Shown: piece after piece, positions 1 through 7,923 of the stretch
Numbering within the stretch: position 1 is the stretch's first letter
Layout of the letters: every line of letters starts with the position of its first letter
Assembly (NCBI RefSeq): GCF_038396845.1
Contig: NZ_CP151587.1
Coordinates: 3,012,001-3,076,000, forward strand
Reading direction: 5' to 3'
Length of the DNA: 64,000 nucleotides
Origin: Gymnodinialimonas sp. 57CJ19
GTDB lineage: Bacteria > Pseudomonadota > Alphaproteobacteria > Rhodobacterales > Rhodobacteraceae
Program-made: the position numbers and the translations under genes
The notes under the pieces: generated by a model
Databases searched by the model: none
What the model saw: only the letters and a program-made list of their open reading frames with translations
Told to the model about the DNA's origin: nothing

Positions 1-1
1 A

Positions 2-988
2 AAGCCCGAGAAAGGTTTGGATGTTCCCGACACGTACAGGGCCGTTCCCGACGAGATCACGCGTGAGGTCATGGCCCTTGTTGAGGCGCAGTTCCCCGAT
101 CACTTCGGCGATCTTTCCCCGTTTCATTTTGCCGTCACCCGTGAACAAGCGCTGGCTGCGCTGGACGAATTCATCGCCCGGCGTTTGCGCTTCTTCGGGG
201 ATTACCAGGACGCGATGATCGAGGGAGAGCCCTGGATGTATCACAGCCATATCGGGCTATACATGAACTGCGGGCTATTGAACCCGTTGGAATGTATCGA
301 ACGCGCTGAGGCCGCGTTCCATGACGGGGCTGCCCCCTTGAACGCCGTCGAAGGTTTCATTCGCCAGATCCTGGGGTGGCGAGAGTTTGTGCGCGGCATT
401 TATTGGTTGAAGATGCCAGACTACAAGGAAAACAACTTCTTTGACGCCCAAAGGCCGCTTCCGTCCCTTTACTGGACGGGCGACACGCAAATGAACTGCA
501 TGCGGCAATGCGTGACCGAAACAAAGCAAAACGCTTATGCCCATCATATCCAGCGCCTTATGGTGCTTGGCAATTTTGCATTGCTGGCAGGTCTCGACCC
601 CGATGAAGTGAACGAGTGGTATCTTCTGGTCTACGCGGACGCCTATGAATGGGTCGAACTGCCCAATGTCTCTGGCATGATCTTGTTTGCGGACGGGGGG
701 GTGCTTGCCTCCAAACCCTATGCGGCCAGCGGCAGTTACATCAACAAGATGTCGGACTATTGCGGGTCGTGCGCCTATAAGCCGACGGTCAAGAACGGGC
801 CGAAGGCGTGTCCGTTCAACTACCTGTATTGGGACTTTCTGGCTCGCAATGACGGCAAGTTGCGCAGCAACCCACGCATGGGGTTCATGTTCAATAGCCT
901 GGACCGGATGAATGACGAAAAGCGGCAAGCGATCCATGACGACAGCCGACGGTTCCTCAAGGCGATGCAAGCCGATGAAAAAGTCTGA
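2..988 (+). CDS. FeS-containing (6-4) photolyase/bacterial cryptochrome, 5'-truncated by window
   Basis: This is the C-terminal part (about 328 residues) of a cryptochrome/photolyase of the FeS-BCP group, the class represented by Agrobacterium PhrB, which repairs UV (6-4) photoproducts using FAD. The frame is open to the left edge, so the start codon and the N-terminal antenna domain lie outside; full members are about 510 aa. The helical FAD domain is visible (HSHIGLYMNCGLLNP, GWREFVRGIYW, NAYAHHIQRLMVLGNFALL). Four cysteines in MNCG, YCGSC and KACPFN fit the [4Fe-4S] ligands of this group. The next gene overlaps its end by 14 nt, so the two are co-transcribed. The family call is firm; (6-4) specificity is inferred from the family. 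Confidence 0.93.
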   Translation, partial: KPEKGLDVPDTYRAVPDEITREVMALVEAQFPDHFGDLSPFHFAVTREQALAALDEFIARRLRFFGDYQDAMIEGEPWMYHSHIGLYMNCGLLNPLECIERAEAAFHDGAAPLNAVEGFIRQILGWREFVRGIYWLKMPDYKENNFFDAQRPLPSLYWTGDTQMNCMRQCVTETKQNAYAHHIQRLMVLGNFALLAGLDPDEVNEWYLLVYADAYEWVELPNVSGMILFADGGVLASKPYAASGSYINKMSDYCGSCAYKPTVKNGPKACPFNYLYWDFLARNDGKLRSNPRMGFMFNSLDRMNDEKRQAIHDDSRRFLKAMQADEKV

Positions 989-1142
989 CCTTCCGGTGAA
1001 AACCTGCGTGACTTTCGGGCGGCCTTATGCCTGGCGAAAGAAGTGGGCAAAGGTCTGGGACGAGGTCAAATACTGCTCGGAACGCTGCCGCCGGGGGCGC
1101 GGCTCAACGCGGTCTCCAAGCACCAGGGGGGGCGCTGCATGA
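975..1142 (+). CDS. DUF2256 domain protein with one zinc-type cysteine replaced
   Basis: A 55-aa protein of the DUF2256 family, which is commonly encoded beside FeS-BCP photolyases; its function is unknown. The hallmark GRPYAWRKKWAKVWDEVKYCSERC is split here as GRPYAWRKKW plus WDEVKYCSERC at residues 15-38. Members normally begin this region with a CxxC pair; here it reads CVTF, so the second Cys is Phe14 (codon TTC, one base from TGC). Cys11, Cys34 and Cys38 remain. The ATG at 975 lies inside the 3' end of the photolyase gene and the stop overlaps the next start as ATGA at 1139-1142, so it is sandwiched in one operon. It is too short to be found by length alone; the motif is the evidence. 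Confidence 0.85.
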   Translation: MKKSDLPVKTCVTFGRPYAWRKKWAKVWDEVKYCSERCRRGRGSTRSPSTRGGAA

Positions 1143-2398
1143 CAATCGGGGAAGGACTGTATGCTGAGGTCACGGCCACATCGGAAACCGTCGCGTTTGA
1201 TCCCACGAGACGCGCTGGCCTTGCACGTCTGGAACAATACGCGCCACGGACCGGGGTGCATTACGCGACGCATCGCAACTACGATCTGGGACCGTCGCAG
1301 CGAAGCACAACCTCGGCCCTATCCCCCTGGATACGGCATCGTCTGATCACCGAGCCAGAGGTGCTGACCCATACGCTGGCGCGCCACAGTCCAACGACTG
1401 CTATGAAGTTCATCCAGGAGGTGTTCTGGCGCGGCTATTTCAAAGGTTGGCTAGAACAGCACCCAAGTGTTTGGCAAAGCTACCAACTTGGCCTTCGGAC
1501 GGCGTGGGATAAGTTGGAAAGCAACATCCACCGCAAAAACGACGTCTTGGCCGCCATGGATGGGCGCACGGGGATTGCGTGTTTTGACCATTGGTGCCGT
1601 GAGCTGGTGAAAACCGGGTACCTGCATAACCACGCACGTATGTGGTTCGCCTCGATCTGGATCTTCACGCTGCGTCTTCCGTGGGAATTGGGCGCGCAGT
1701 TCTTCCTGCGCCATTTGATCGACGGCGATCCGGCATCCAATACGTTAAGCTGGCGCTGGGTCGGCGGGCTGCATACCAAAGGCAAGACCTATCTGGCCCG
1801 GCCATCCAACATTGCCAAATACACGAAAGGGGCATTTGAACCGATCGGCCAACTGGCGAATACGGCCGAGCCATTGAGTGAAGCGGGTGATCATCCGCTC
1901 GTGCCTTTCATCCCGGAAAACCCGACCGCCCAAAAGAATTTCCTGCTGTTGGTGACAGAAGAGGATTGCCGGTCCAGGACGTTGATATCAGGAACGGCCA
2001 GCGGTGTGTTGGGGCTCGTGACCCCTCGCGAAAAGGATCAAGGGGCGCTGGCCCATGGCTTCAGGCAAGGTGCCGTCGCCGATGCGGTGGCGGGGCTATA
2101 TGAGCAAGGCCACGTCGCCACAACCCACGATTGGAGCACCGCTATCATTGCCGCCGCGCAGATGGCCGGGACGACGCAGGTGCTGACACCCTTTGCGCCC
2201 GTCGGCCCTGTTGCGACGAAACTGGAGGGCGTGAAAAACGCTCTGGCGGCCGAGGGTATGACCCTTCGACAGCCGCACCGACACTATGATGCGGCCACGT
2301 GGCCCCATGCAACCAAGGGCTATTTCAAGCTCAAGAAAGCCATTCCAACGATTTTGTCAGAGCTTGGACTGGCTGGTGCCCCAAGCAACGAGCCTTAG
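1139..2398 (+). CDS. FAD-binding cryptochrome/photolyase-related protein, domain order apparently permuted
   Basis: A 419-aa protein whose first ~230 residues match the helical FAD-binding domain of photolyases: TSALSPWIRHRLI, FIQEVFWRGYFKGWLE, HNHARMWFASIWIF and HLIDGDPASNTLSWRW. The usual N-terminal alpha/beta antenna domain is missing. Instead, residues ~235-419 begin with a strand-like segment (NFLLLVTEEDC) and end with ATKGYFKLKKAIPTIL, which resembles the end of an antenna domain, so the domains may be circularly permuted. The start at 1139 is preferred over an in-frame start at 1043 because it gives the ATGA overlap with the DUF2256 gene and begins just before the FAD domain. Repair or photoreceptor function is inferred from the family and from the adjacent FeS photolyase. 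Confidence 0.82.
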   Translation: MTIGEGLYAEVTATSETVAFDPTRRAGLARLEQYAPRTGVHYATHRNYDLGPSQRSTTSALSPWIRHRLITEPEVLTHTLARHSPTTAMKFIQEVFWRGYFKGWLEQHPSVWQSYQLGLRTAWDKLESNIHRKNDVLAAMDGRTGIACFDHWCRELVKTGYLHNHARMWFASIWIFTLRLPWELGAQFFLRHLIDGDPASNTLSWRWVGGLHTKGKTYLARPSNIAKYTKGAFEPIGQLANTAEPLSEAGDHPLVPFIPENPTAQKNFLLLVTEEDCRSRTLISGTASGVLGLVTPREKDQGALAHGFRQGAVADAVAGLYEQGHVATTHDWSTAIIAAAQMAGTTQVLTPFAPVGPVATKLEGVKNALAAEGMTLRQPHRHYDAATWPHATKGYFKLKKAIPTILSELGLAGAPSNEP

Positions 2399-2500
2399 AG
2401 TGAACCGCCCAAACCCATAACGACGAGTTGCGTCGTGCCCCCCCGTCGCCCCGGCGCGCCCGCGCTTGAAATTGGGCATTACAGCGCTACGTCGCGAGGT

Positions 2501-3505
2501 ATGAACGACGTCTTAACCTTTACCGAGCGGGGCATTTATTGTCCTGCTGGCGATTTCTATATTGATCCGTGGCGCCCGGTGCCGCGTGCCTTGATTACCC
2601 ATGGGCATTCCGATCACGCCCGCCCGGAAATGGGTCGGTATCTCTCCACGGAGGCGGCGGCCCCCGTGATGCACCATAGATTGGGGGAAGACGCGCGGAT
2701 CGAGACCATACCCTACGGCGAAACCCGCCAGATCGGCGGGGCGACGGTGTCTTTCCATCCCGCAGGCCATGTCCCCGGCTCGGCACAGATCAGGGTCGAG
2801 GTTGCGGGGCAGGTCTGGGTCGCTTCGGGGGACTACAAGACGGTGGATGATGGGCTGTCCGAGGCGTTCGAGCCGGTGAAATGCCACGCCTTCATCACCG
2901 AAAGCACTTTCGGCCTGCCCGTGTTCAAATGGACCCCGCAGGATATCCTGACACAGCAACTCAACGAATGGTGGGCTGCAAACGCGGCGGCGGGCCGCCC
3001 GTCGATCCTGACCGCCTACGCCCTTGGCAAGGCGCAACGTCTGATGCGCAGCGTCGATGCTTCAATCGGCCCGATGTTGACGGTGACGGCGGTGGAAAAC
3101 ACCAACGCGGTTCTGCGCGCCCAGGGGATCGCCCTGCCCGACACCACACAAATCGCCGAAGACGTCAGCGCCAAAAGCCACCCCGGCGCCCTGATTATTG
3201 CCACCCCCGGCAGCACCACCCAGCATTGGGCTCGGCGCTTCCCGCAGGCGGCGACGGCCTTTGCTTCGGGCTGGATGGCCCTGCGCGGCGTACGCAGGCG
3301 GCGCGGCACGGATCGCGGGTTTATCGTGTCGGATCATGCGGATTGGAGCGGATTGAACGACGCGATCAAGGCGACGGGGGCGGAGAAAGTCTTTGTCACC
3401 CACGGCTATACCAGCCAGTTCCAACGCTACCTGTCCGAGCAAGGCTATGACGCCCACGTCGTCTCAACTGAGTATTCCGGCGACGACACCGAGGAGGCAT
3501 CATGA
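2501..3505 (+). CDS. Ligase-associated DNA exonuclease (MBL / beta-CASP fold)
   Basis: A 334-aa metallo-beta-lactamase-fold nuclease of the ligase-associated exonuclease type (TIGR04122-like). The metal motif HGHSDHA is near residue 34, and further family blocks are HPAGHVPGSAQIR, SGDYKT, TESTFGLP and VSDHADW. The family start (LTFTERGIYCPAGDFYIDPW) places the start at ATG 2501 rather than the earlier in-frame codon at 2435. Its stop overlaps the ligase start (ATGA, 3502-3505), so the two proteins are translationally coupled and probably process and seal the same damage ends. In many bacteria a DEAD-box helicase and a phosphoesterase belong to this set; neither is seen here. Confidence 0.9.
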   Translation: MNDVLTFTERGIYCPAGDFYIDPWRPVPRALITHGHSDHARPEMGRYLSTEAAAPVMHHRLGEDARIETIPYGETRQIGGATVSFHPAGHVPGSAQIRVEVAGQVWVASGDYKTVDDGLSEAFEPVKCHAFITESTFGLPVFKWTPQDILTQQLNEWWAANAAAGRPSILTAYALGKAQRLMRSVDASIGPMLTVTAVENTNAVLRAQGIALPDTTQIAEDVSAKSHPGALIIATPGSTTQHWARRFPQAATAFASGWMALRGVRRRRGTDRGFIVSDHADWSGLNDAIKATGAEKVFVTHGYTSQFQRYLSEQGYDAHVVSTEYSGDDTEEAS

Positions 3506-5091
3506 AACGCTTTGCCGCCCTCTATGCCCGCGTCGATGAAAGCACCAAGACCACCGTCAAGGTTGCGGCATTGGCCGATTACCTCGGCTCTGCGTCGGAC
3601 ACAGACCGTTTATGGACGATTGCGCTGTTCACCGGCCGCCGCCCCAAACGGGTCATTTCAACAACCAAACTGCGCCAATGGGCGGCCGAGGTCGCGGGTC
3701 TGCCCGATTGGCTGTTTGACGAAAGCTATCACATTGTCGGTGATCTGGCCGAAACCATCAGCCTTGTTCTGCCGGACCCCTCTGACCCGCAGGACCACAG
3801 CCTCACTTACTGGATCGAAACGCTTGCCCGCCTGTCCACGCTGGACGATGACGCGCGCAGGGAGGGCATCTTGGCGGCGTGGGACACCCTCGCCCCCGAT
3901 CAACGATTCCTGTTCACGAAACTGCTGACAGGCGGCTTTCGCGTGGGCGTCAGCGCCAAGTTGATGACGCGCGCGCTCGCGCAGGTCACGGGACAGGACG
4001 TCGCCGCGCTGACCCACAAACTCATGGTCAACTGGACGCCGCAAACGACGACGTGGGCCGCGCTGATCGAGGCGGATGACCCCATGGCCGACCTGTCGCG
4101 CCCCTACCCGTTCTACCTTGCCCATTCCGTCGATGACCCGGCGGAGCTTGGCGATCCGCCCGACTGGCACGCGGAACGCAAGTGGGACGGTATCCGCGGC
4201 CAGTTCATCACCCGTGGCGGCGAGCACCACATCTGGTCGCGCGGCGAAGACCTGATGACAGATCGATTTCCCGAGTTGGCGCAGCTGACCGATTACTTGC
4301 CCGACGGCACGGTGATTGACGGCGAAATCCTCGCCTTTGCCGATGACATGCCGCTGAGCTTCAATGCGCTGCAAAAACGTATCGGGCGCAAGACGGTGCC
4401 CAAGAAGCTGTTGGCGGAGGCGCCGGTCGTCCTCATGGCCTACGACCTGCTGGAACAAGGCGGGGCTGACATCCGCGATACGCCCTTCGCCGCACGCCGG
4501 GCCGCGCTGGCCGACCTGTTGGCCGATGTCCCGCCCGAGGCCCCCATCCGCCTAAGCCAAGAAGTTCCTTTCGACACGTGGGATGCGCTCGCCGCCGAAC
4601 GTGAAACGTCGCGCGATCACAATGCCGAAGGCCTGATGATCAAACGCCGCGCCAGCCCCTATCTGGCGGGGCGTAAACGGGGTGATTGGTGGAAATGGAA
4701 GATTGACCCGCTGACCATCGACGCGGTGATGATCTATGCGCAATCGGGCAGTGGACGGCGTGCCAACCTGTTCACCGATTACACCTTCGCCGTCTGGAAC
4801 GGGAACGAGCTGACGCCCTTCACCAAGGCCTATTCTGGCCTGACCGACGCCGAATTCCGCCAGATTACCGCTTGGGTGCGCAAGAATACCCTCAACAAGT
4901 TTGGCCCCGTGCGCCAGGTCACCCCACACCACGTGTTCGAGATCGCGTTCGAAGGCATCCAGGCCTCTCCACGTCATAAATCCGGCGTCGCCCTGCGGTT
5001 TCCGCGCATGCTGCGCTGGCGCCACGACAAACCCGCGTCAGAGGCAAACACGCTAGACGATCTGAAAGAGATGTTGGCCACCTACGGCTAA
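3502..5091 (+). CDS. Cisplatin-damage-response type ATP-dependent DNA ligase
   Basis: A 529-aa ATP-dependent DNA ligase of the bacterial TIGR04120 type. It has a helical N-terminal domain (1-~200), an adenylation domain with the nucleotidyl-lysine motif ERKWDGIRGQ (Lys at about residue 226), further ligase motifs (IDGEILAF, EGLMIKRRASPY, GDWWKWKID) and a C-terminal OB domain ending near VALRFPRMLRWRHDK. It seals nicks via enzyme-AMP and DNA-AMP intermediates and accompanies the main NAD-dependent ligase. It is translationally coupled to the upstream exonuclease. The family name refers to cisplatin sensitivity of mutants in other bacteria; the role in this organism is inferred. Confidence 0.93.
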   Translation: MKRFAALYARVDESTKTTVKVAALADYLGSASDTDRLWTIALFTGRRPKRVISTTKLRQWAAEVAGLPDWLFDESYHIVGDLAETISLVLPDPSDPQDHSLTYWIETLARLSTLDDDARREGILAAWDTLAPDQRFLFTKLLTGGFRVGVSAKLMTRALAQVTGQDVAALTHKLMVNWTPQTTTWAALIEADDPMADLSRPYPFYLAHSVDDPAELGDPPDWHAERKWDGIRGQFITRGGEHHIWSRGEDLMTDRFPELAQLTDYLPDGTVIDGEILAFADDMPLSFNALQKRIGRKTVPKKLLAEAPVVLMAYDLLEQGGADIRDTPFAARRAALADLLADVPPEAPIRLSQEVPFDTWDALAAERETSRDHNAEGLMIKRRASPYLAGRKRGDWWKWKIDPLTIDAVMIYAQSGSGRRANLFTDYTFAVWNGNELTPFTKAYSGLTDAEFRQITAWVRKNTLNKFGPVRQVTPHHVFEIAFEGIQASPRHKSGVALRFPRMLRWRHDKPASEANTLDDLKEMLATYG

Positions 5092-5140
5092 TGAAACCTT
5101 GCCCGAAGCAGATAAAACGTCACGTCTTAAGGATAGATTA

Positions 5141-5176
5141 ATGACATTGCGGCTTGCGGAACATATGTAGAACATA
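5141..5176 (+). promoter_or_regulatory. SOS (LexA) box GAAC-N7-GAAC overlapping a likely promoter
   Basis: GAAC at 5159-5162 and GAAC at 5170-5173 are separated by seven bases, matching the alphaproteobacterial LexA site (GTTC-N7-GTTC on the other strand). The box ends two bases before the ATG at 5176. A candidate -35 (ATGACA, 5141-5146), a 17-bp spacer and a -10 (TATGTA, 5164-5169) would place transcription start at about 5176, making the mRNA leaderless, with the -10 inside the LexA site. The box is read directly; promoter and leaderless start are inference. Confidence 0.8.
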
Positions 5177-6411
5177 TGGCAAAGCAAACACTCGATGAAA
5201 AGCTCGCTATTCTCAGCGATGCGGCAAAATATGACGCCTCGTGCGCGTCGTCAGGATCAACCAAACGCGACTCCCGCGATGGAAAGGGACTGGGGTCAAA
5301 TGAGGGCAGCGGCATCTGCCACGCCTATGCGCCTGACGGGCGTTGTATCAGCCTGTTGAAAATTCTGATGACCAATTTCTGCATCTACGATTGCAGCTAT
5401 TGCATCAACCGCGCCTCGTCCAACGTCACCCGGGCGCGGTTCAGCGTGGACGAGGTCGTGAAGCTGACGATCGAGTTCTACCGCCGCAACTACATCGAGG
5501 GGCTGTTTCTTTCGTCCGGCGTCATCCGCTCGCCCGATGCGACGATGTCCGACATGGTGCAAATCGCCCGCAAACTGCGCCATGAAGAGAACTTTCGCGG
5601 CTACATCCACCTGAAAACCATCCCCGATGCGGCCCCCGAACTGATCGCCGAAGCGGGCTTGCTGGCAGATCGCTTGTCGATCAACGTAGAACTGCCCACC
5701 GACAGCGCCGTTGAACAGTTTGCGCCTGAAAAAAAGCCCAACCAGATCCGCAAAGCCATGGCGGACGTGCGCTTGCGCAAGGACGAAGGCAAAGAACGCA
5801 CCTTCACCGGAAAGCGCCTTCCCAAGTTCGCCCCCGCAGGGCAATCCACGCAGATGATTATCGGCGCGGACGGGTCCAACGATGCGACTGTATTGGGCCA
5901 GTCAACGCGGCTCTATTCCAGTTACAAACTGAAACGGGTGTATTATTCGGCCTTCTCTCCGATCCCTGATTCCTCGTCCAAACTGCCGCTGATCCGCCCG
6001 CCCTTGCAGCGCGAACACCGGCTGTATCAAGCCGACTGGCTGTTACGGTTCTACGATTTCCAGCTGGATGAAATCACCTCCGCGACGTCCGACGGCAACC
6101 TTGATCTGGAGATTGATCCAAAACTCGCATGGGCCCTGCAACATCGCGGGCTGTTCCCGCTGGATGTGAACCGAGCGAGCCGCGAAATGCTGCTGCGGGT
6201 GCCGGGGTTCGGCGTAAAGACGGTGACGCGGATCTTGCAGACGCGGCGCCATCGCACCCTTCGATACGAGGACCTGATGCGCATGGGTGCGTCGATGAAA
6301 AGGGCGCGCGCGTTCATCACGGCGGGCGGCTGGTCGCCCGGAGGGCTGACCGACAGCGCCGATCTACGCGCGCGCTTCGCGCCACCGCCCGAACAACTGA
6401 TACTGTTGTGA
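5176..6411 (+). CDS. Putative DNA modification/repair radical SAM protein (UdgX-linked)
   Basis: A 411-aa radical SAM enzyme of the TIGR03916 type, always found next to a UdgX-like partner. The cluster motif CIYDCSYC (CxxxCxxC, near residues 66-73) binds the [4Fe-4S] that cleaves SAM; family blocks include DAAKYDASCASSGS at the N terminus, GLFLSSGVIRSPD and HLKTIPDAAPELI. Residues ~325-350 (NRASREMLLRVPGFGVKTV) form a helix-hairpin-helix, consistent with DNA binding. No Shine-Dalgarno sequence fits between the SOS box and the ATG. The stop TGA shares its A with the ATG of the next gene. The chemistry on DNA is not established; a repair role follows from SOS control and partner. Confidence 0.92.
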   Translation: MAKQTLDEKLAILSDAAKYDASCASSGSTKRDSRDGKGLGSNEGSGICHAYAPDGRCISLLKILMTNFCIYDCSYCINRASSNVTRARFSVDEVVKLTIEFYRRNYIEGLFLSSGVIRSPDATMSDMVQIARKLRHEENFRGYIHLKTIPDAAPELIAEAGLLADRLSINVELPTDSAVEQFAPEKKPNQIRKAMADVRLRKDEGKERTFTGKRLPKFAPAGQSTQMIIGADGSNDATVLGQSTRLYSSYKLKRVYYSAFSPIPDSSSKLPLIRPPLQREHRLYQADWLLRFYDFQLDEITSATSDGNLDLEIDPKLAWALQHRGLFPLDVNRASREMLLRVPGFGVKTVTRILQTRRHRTLRYEDLMRMGASMKRARAFITAGGWSPGGLTDSADLRARFAPPPEQLILL

Positions 6412-7844
6412 TGCACCACGTCCAGATCCCCACCTTGGGCGCGGCGCAAGCGTGGCGCGACGCGGCGCGCGACCTGCTGTCCGCAGGGGTGGCGCCCTGC
6501 GACATTGTCTGGGGCGACCACCGCGCCGAACCTGATTTGTTTGCCGCGCAAACCGCCCTGCCCCAAGGCCAAGCCCCCAAAGTGCCGCGCAGTTTCATGT
6601 CGATGGCGCAAACGGTGGTCTGGCACAGTGACCCAGAGCGTTTTGCGCGGCTCTATGCCTTTGCGTGGCGCCTGCAAAGTGCGCCGCATCTGATGTCGGA
6701 CCGGGGCGACGCCGACCTTGCCCACCTGCGGCGGCTGGAAAAGAACGTGCACCGCTGTCAGCACAAGATGAAAGCCTTCGTGCGCTTCCGTGACATCACC
6801 ACCCCCGGTGCAAACCGCCGCAGTTTCGCCGCGTGGTTTGAACCCACGCACCACACCGTCGAGCCCACGGCGGATTTCTTCGTGCGTCGGTTCAGCGATA
6901 TGGATTGGCGCATCCTGACCCCCGATGTCTCGGCCATTTTCATCGGCGGGGAACTGACGTTCGAGGAAGGCCACGCAAAGCCCGACCTGCCCGAAGACGC
7001 GGGCGAGCAACTCTGGATCACCTATTTCCGCAACATCTTTAACCCCGCGCGTCTGATGGTCAGCGCCATGCAGTCCGAGATGCCCAAGAAATACTGGAAG
7101 AACCTGCCAGAGGCCGCCTCGATCCCCGATATGATCGCCGGCGCCCCTGCCCGCGCGCGCGAGATGGCACTGGCCGCCCCCACGCTGCCGCCCGCCCGCT
7201 TGCCGCAGGTCCAGGCACAGCTCAAGGCGCACCAATCGGCGTGGGATGGACCCGATGGCGACCTGTCCGCCGCGATCTCTGCTTGCACCCGCTGCCCGCT
7301 GCATTGCACCGCGACGCAGGCGGTTCTTGGCCAAGGCCCCAGCGATGCGGATCTTATGATCGTAGGCGAACAACCGGGTGATCAGGAGGACCTGACCGGG
7401 CAGCCGTTCGTCGGGCCCGCGGGGCAAATGTTCGATACGATCTCGGCGGAGGTAGGGCTGGATCGCCGCGCCGCCTATGTCACCAACGCGGTGAAACATT
7501 TCAAATTCAAACCACAAGGGCGCCGTCGCCTTCATCAGAGACCGAATACGTCGGAAATCGAGCATTGCCGCTGGTGGCTGGACGCTGAACTCGCCTCGGT
7601 AAACCCCAAGCTAACTCTCGCATTGGGGTCAACGGCGGCCCATAGTCTGACAGGCAATGGCGCCGGTATCTTGTCGCGTCGGGGGCAGATTGAGACGGGG
7701 CGATCCGGCGGACCTGTATTTATCACGCTGCACCCATCCTATCTGCTTCGTGCCACCGACCCCGCCGCGCAGAAGACCGCGAAGGCACAGTTTCGGGACG
7801 ATCTTGCACAGGTGGCGCAGCTGACAGCCCTAGCTAAGCCGTGA
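6411..7844 (+). CDS. UdgX family uracil-DNA binding protein with N-terminal radical-SAM-linked domain
   Basis: A 477-aa two-domain protein. Residues 1-~280 match the TIGR03915/DUF4130-type domain linked to the upstream radical SAM protein (motif FVRFRDIT; HHTVEPTADFFVRRFSDMDW). Residues ~290-477 are a UdgX-type uracil-DNA glycosylase: GEQPGDQEDLTGQPFVGPAG near residue 317, KHFKFKPQGRRRLHQ near 362-375 and LHPSYLLRA near the end. The His in RRRLHQ sits where UdgX carries the residue that becomes covalently joined to the abasic sugar after uracil excision, so a suicide-type uracil capture is expected. The start at ATG 6411 gives a one-base overlap (TGATG) with the radical SAM stop, so both follow the same SOS promoter. 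Confidence 0.92.
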   Translation: MHHVQIPTLGAAQAWRDAARDLLSAGVAPCDIVWGDHRAEPDLFAAQTALPQGQAPKVPRSFMSMAQTVVWHSDPERFARLYAFAWRLQSAPHLMSDRGDADLAHLRRLEKNVHRCQHKMKAFVRFRDITTPGANRRSFAAWFEPTHHTVEPTADFFVRRFSDMDWRILTPDVSAIFIGGELTFEEGHAKPDLPEDAGEQLWITYFRNIFNPARLMVSAMQSEMPKKYWKNLPEAASIPDMIAGAPARAREMALAAPTLPPARLPQVQAQLKAHQSAWDGPDGDLSAAISACTRCPLHCTATQAVLGQGPSDADLMIVGEQPGDQEDLTGQPFVGPAGQMFDTISAEVGLDRRAAYVTNAVKHFKFKPQGRRRLHQRPNTSEIEHCRWWLDAELASVNPKLTLALGSTAAHSLTGNGAGILSRRGQIETGRSGGPVFITLHPSYLLRATDPAAQKTAKAQFRDDLAQVAQLTALAKP

Positions 7845-7923
7845 CAGACGACACTGGCTGCGTCTTGGCGGCTATGGCATACCCAAGGACCCTGACATTA
7901 ATGGCGGTGGAGGAGACCTCATC

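Noticed and set aside
6051..7565. Long minus-strand open frame (504 codons) opposite the rSAM/UdgX genes
   Set aside because: It mirrors the codon bias of the real plus-strand genes, has Arg/Gly/His-rich random composition, no motif and no ribosome site.
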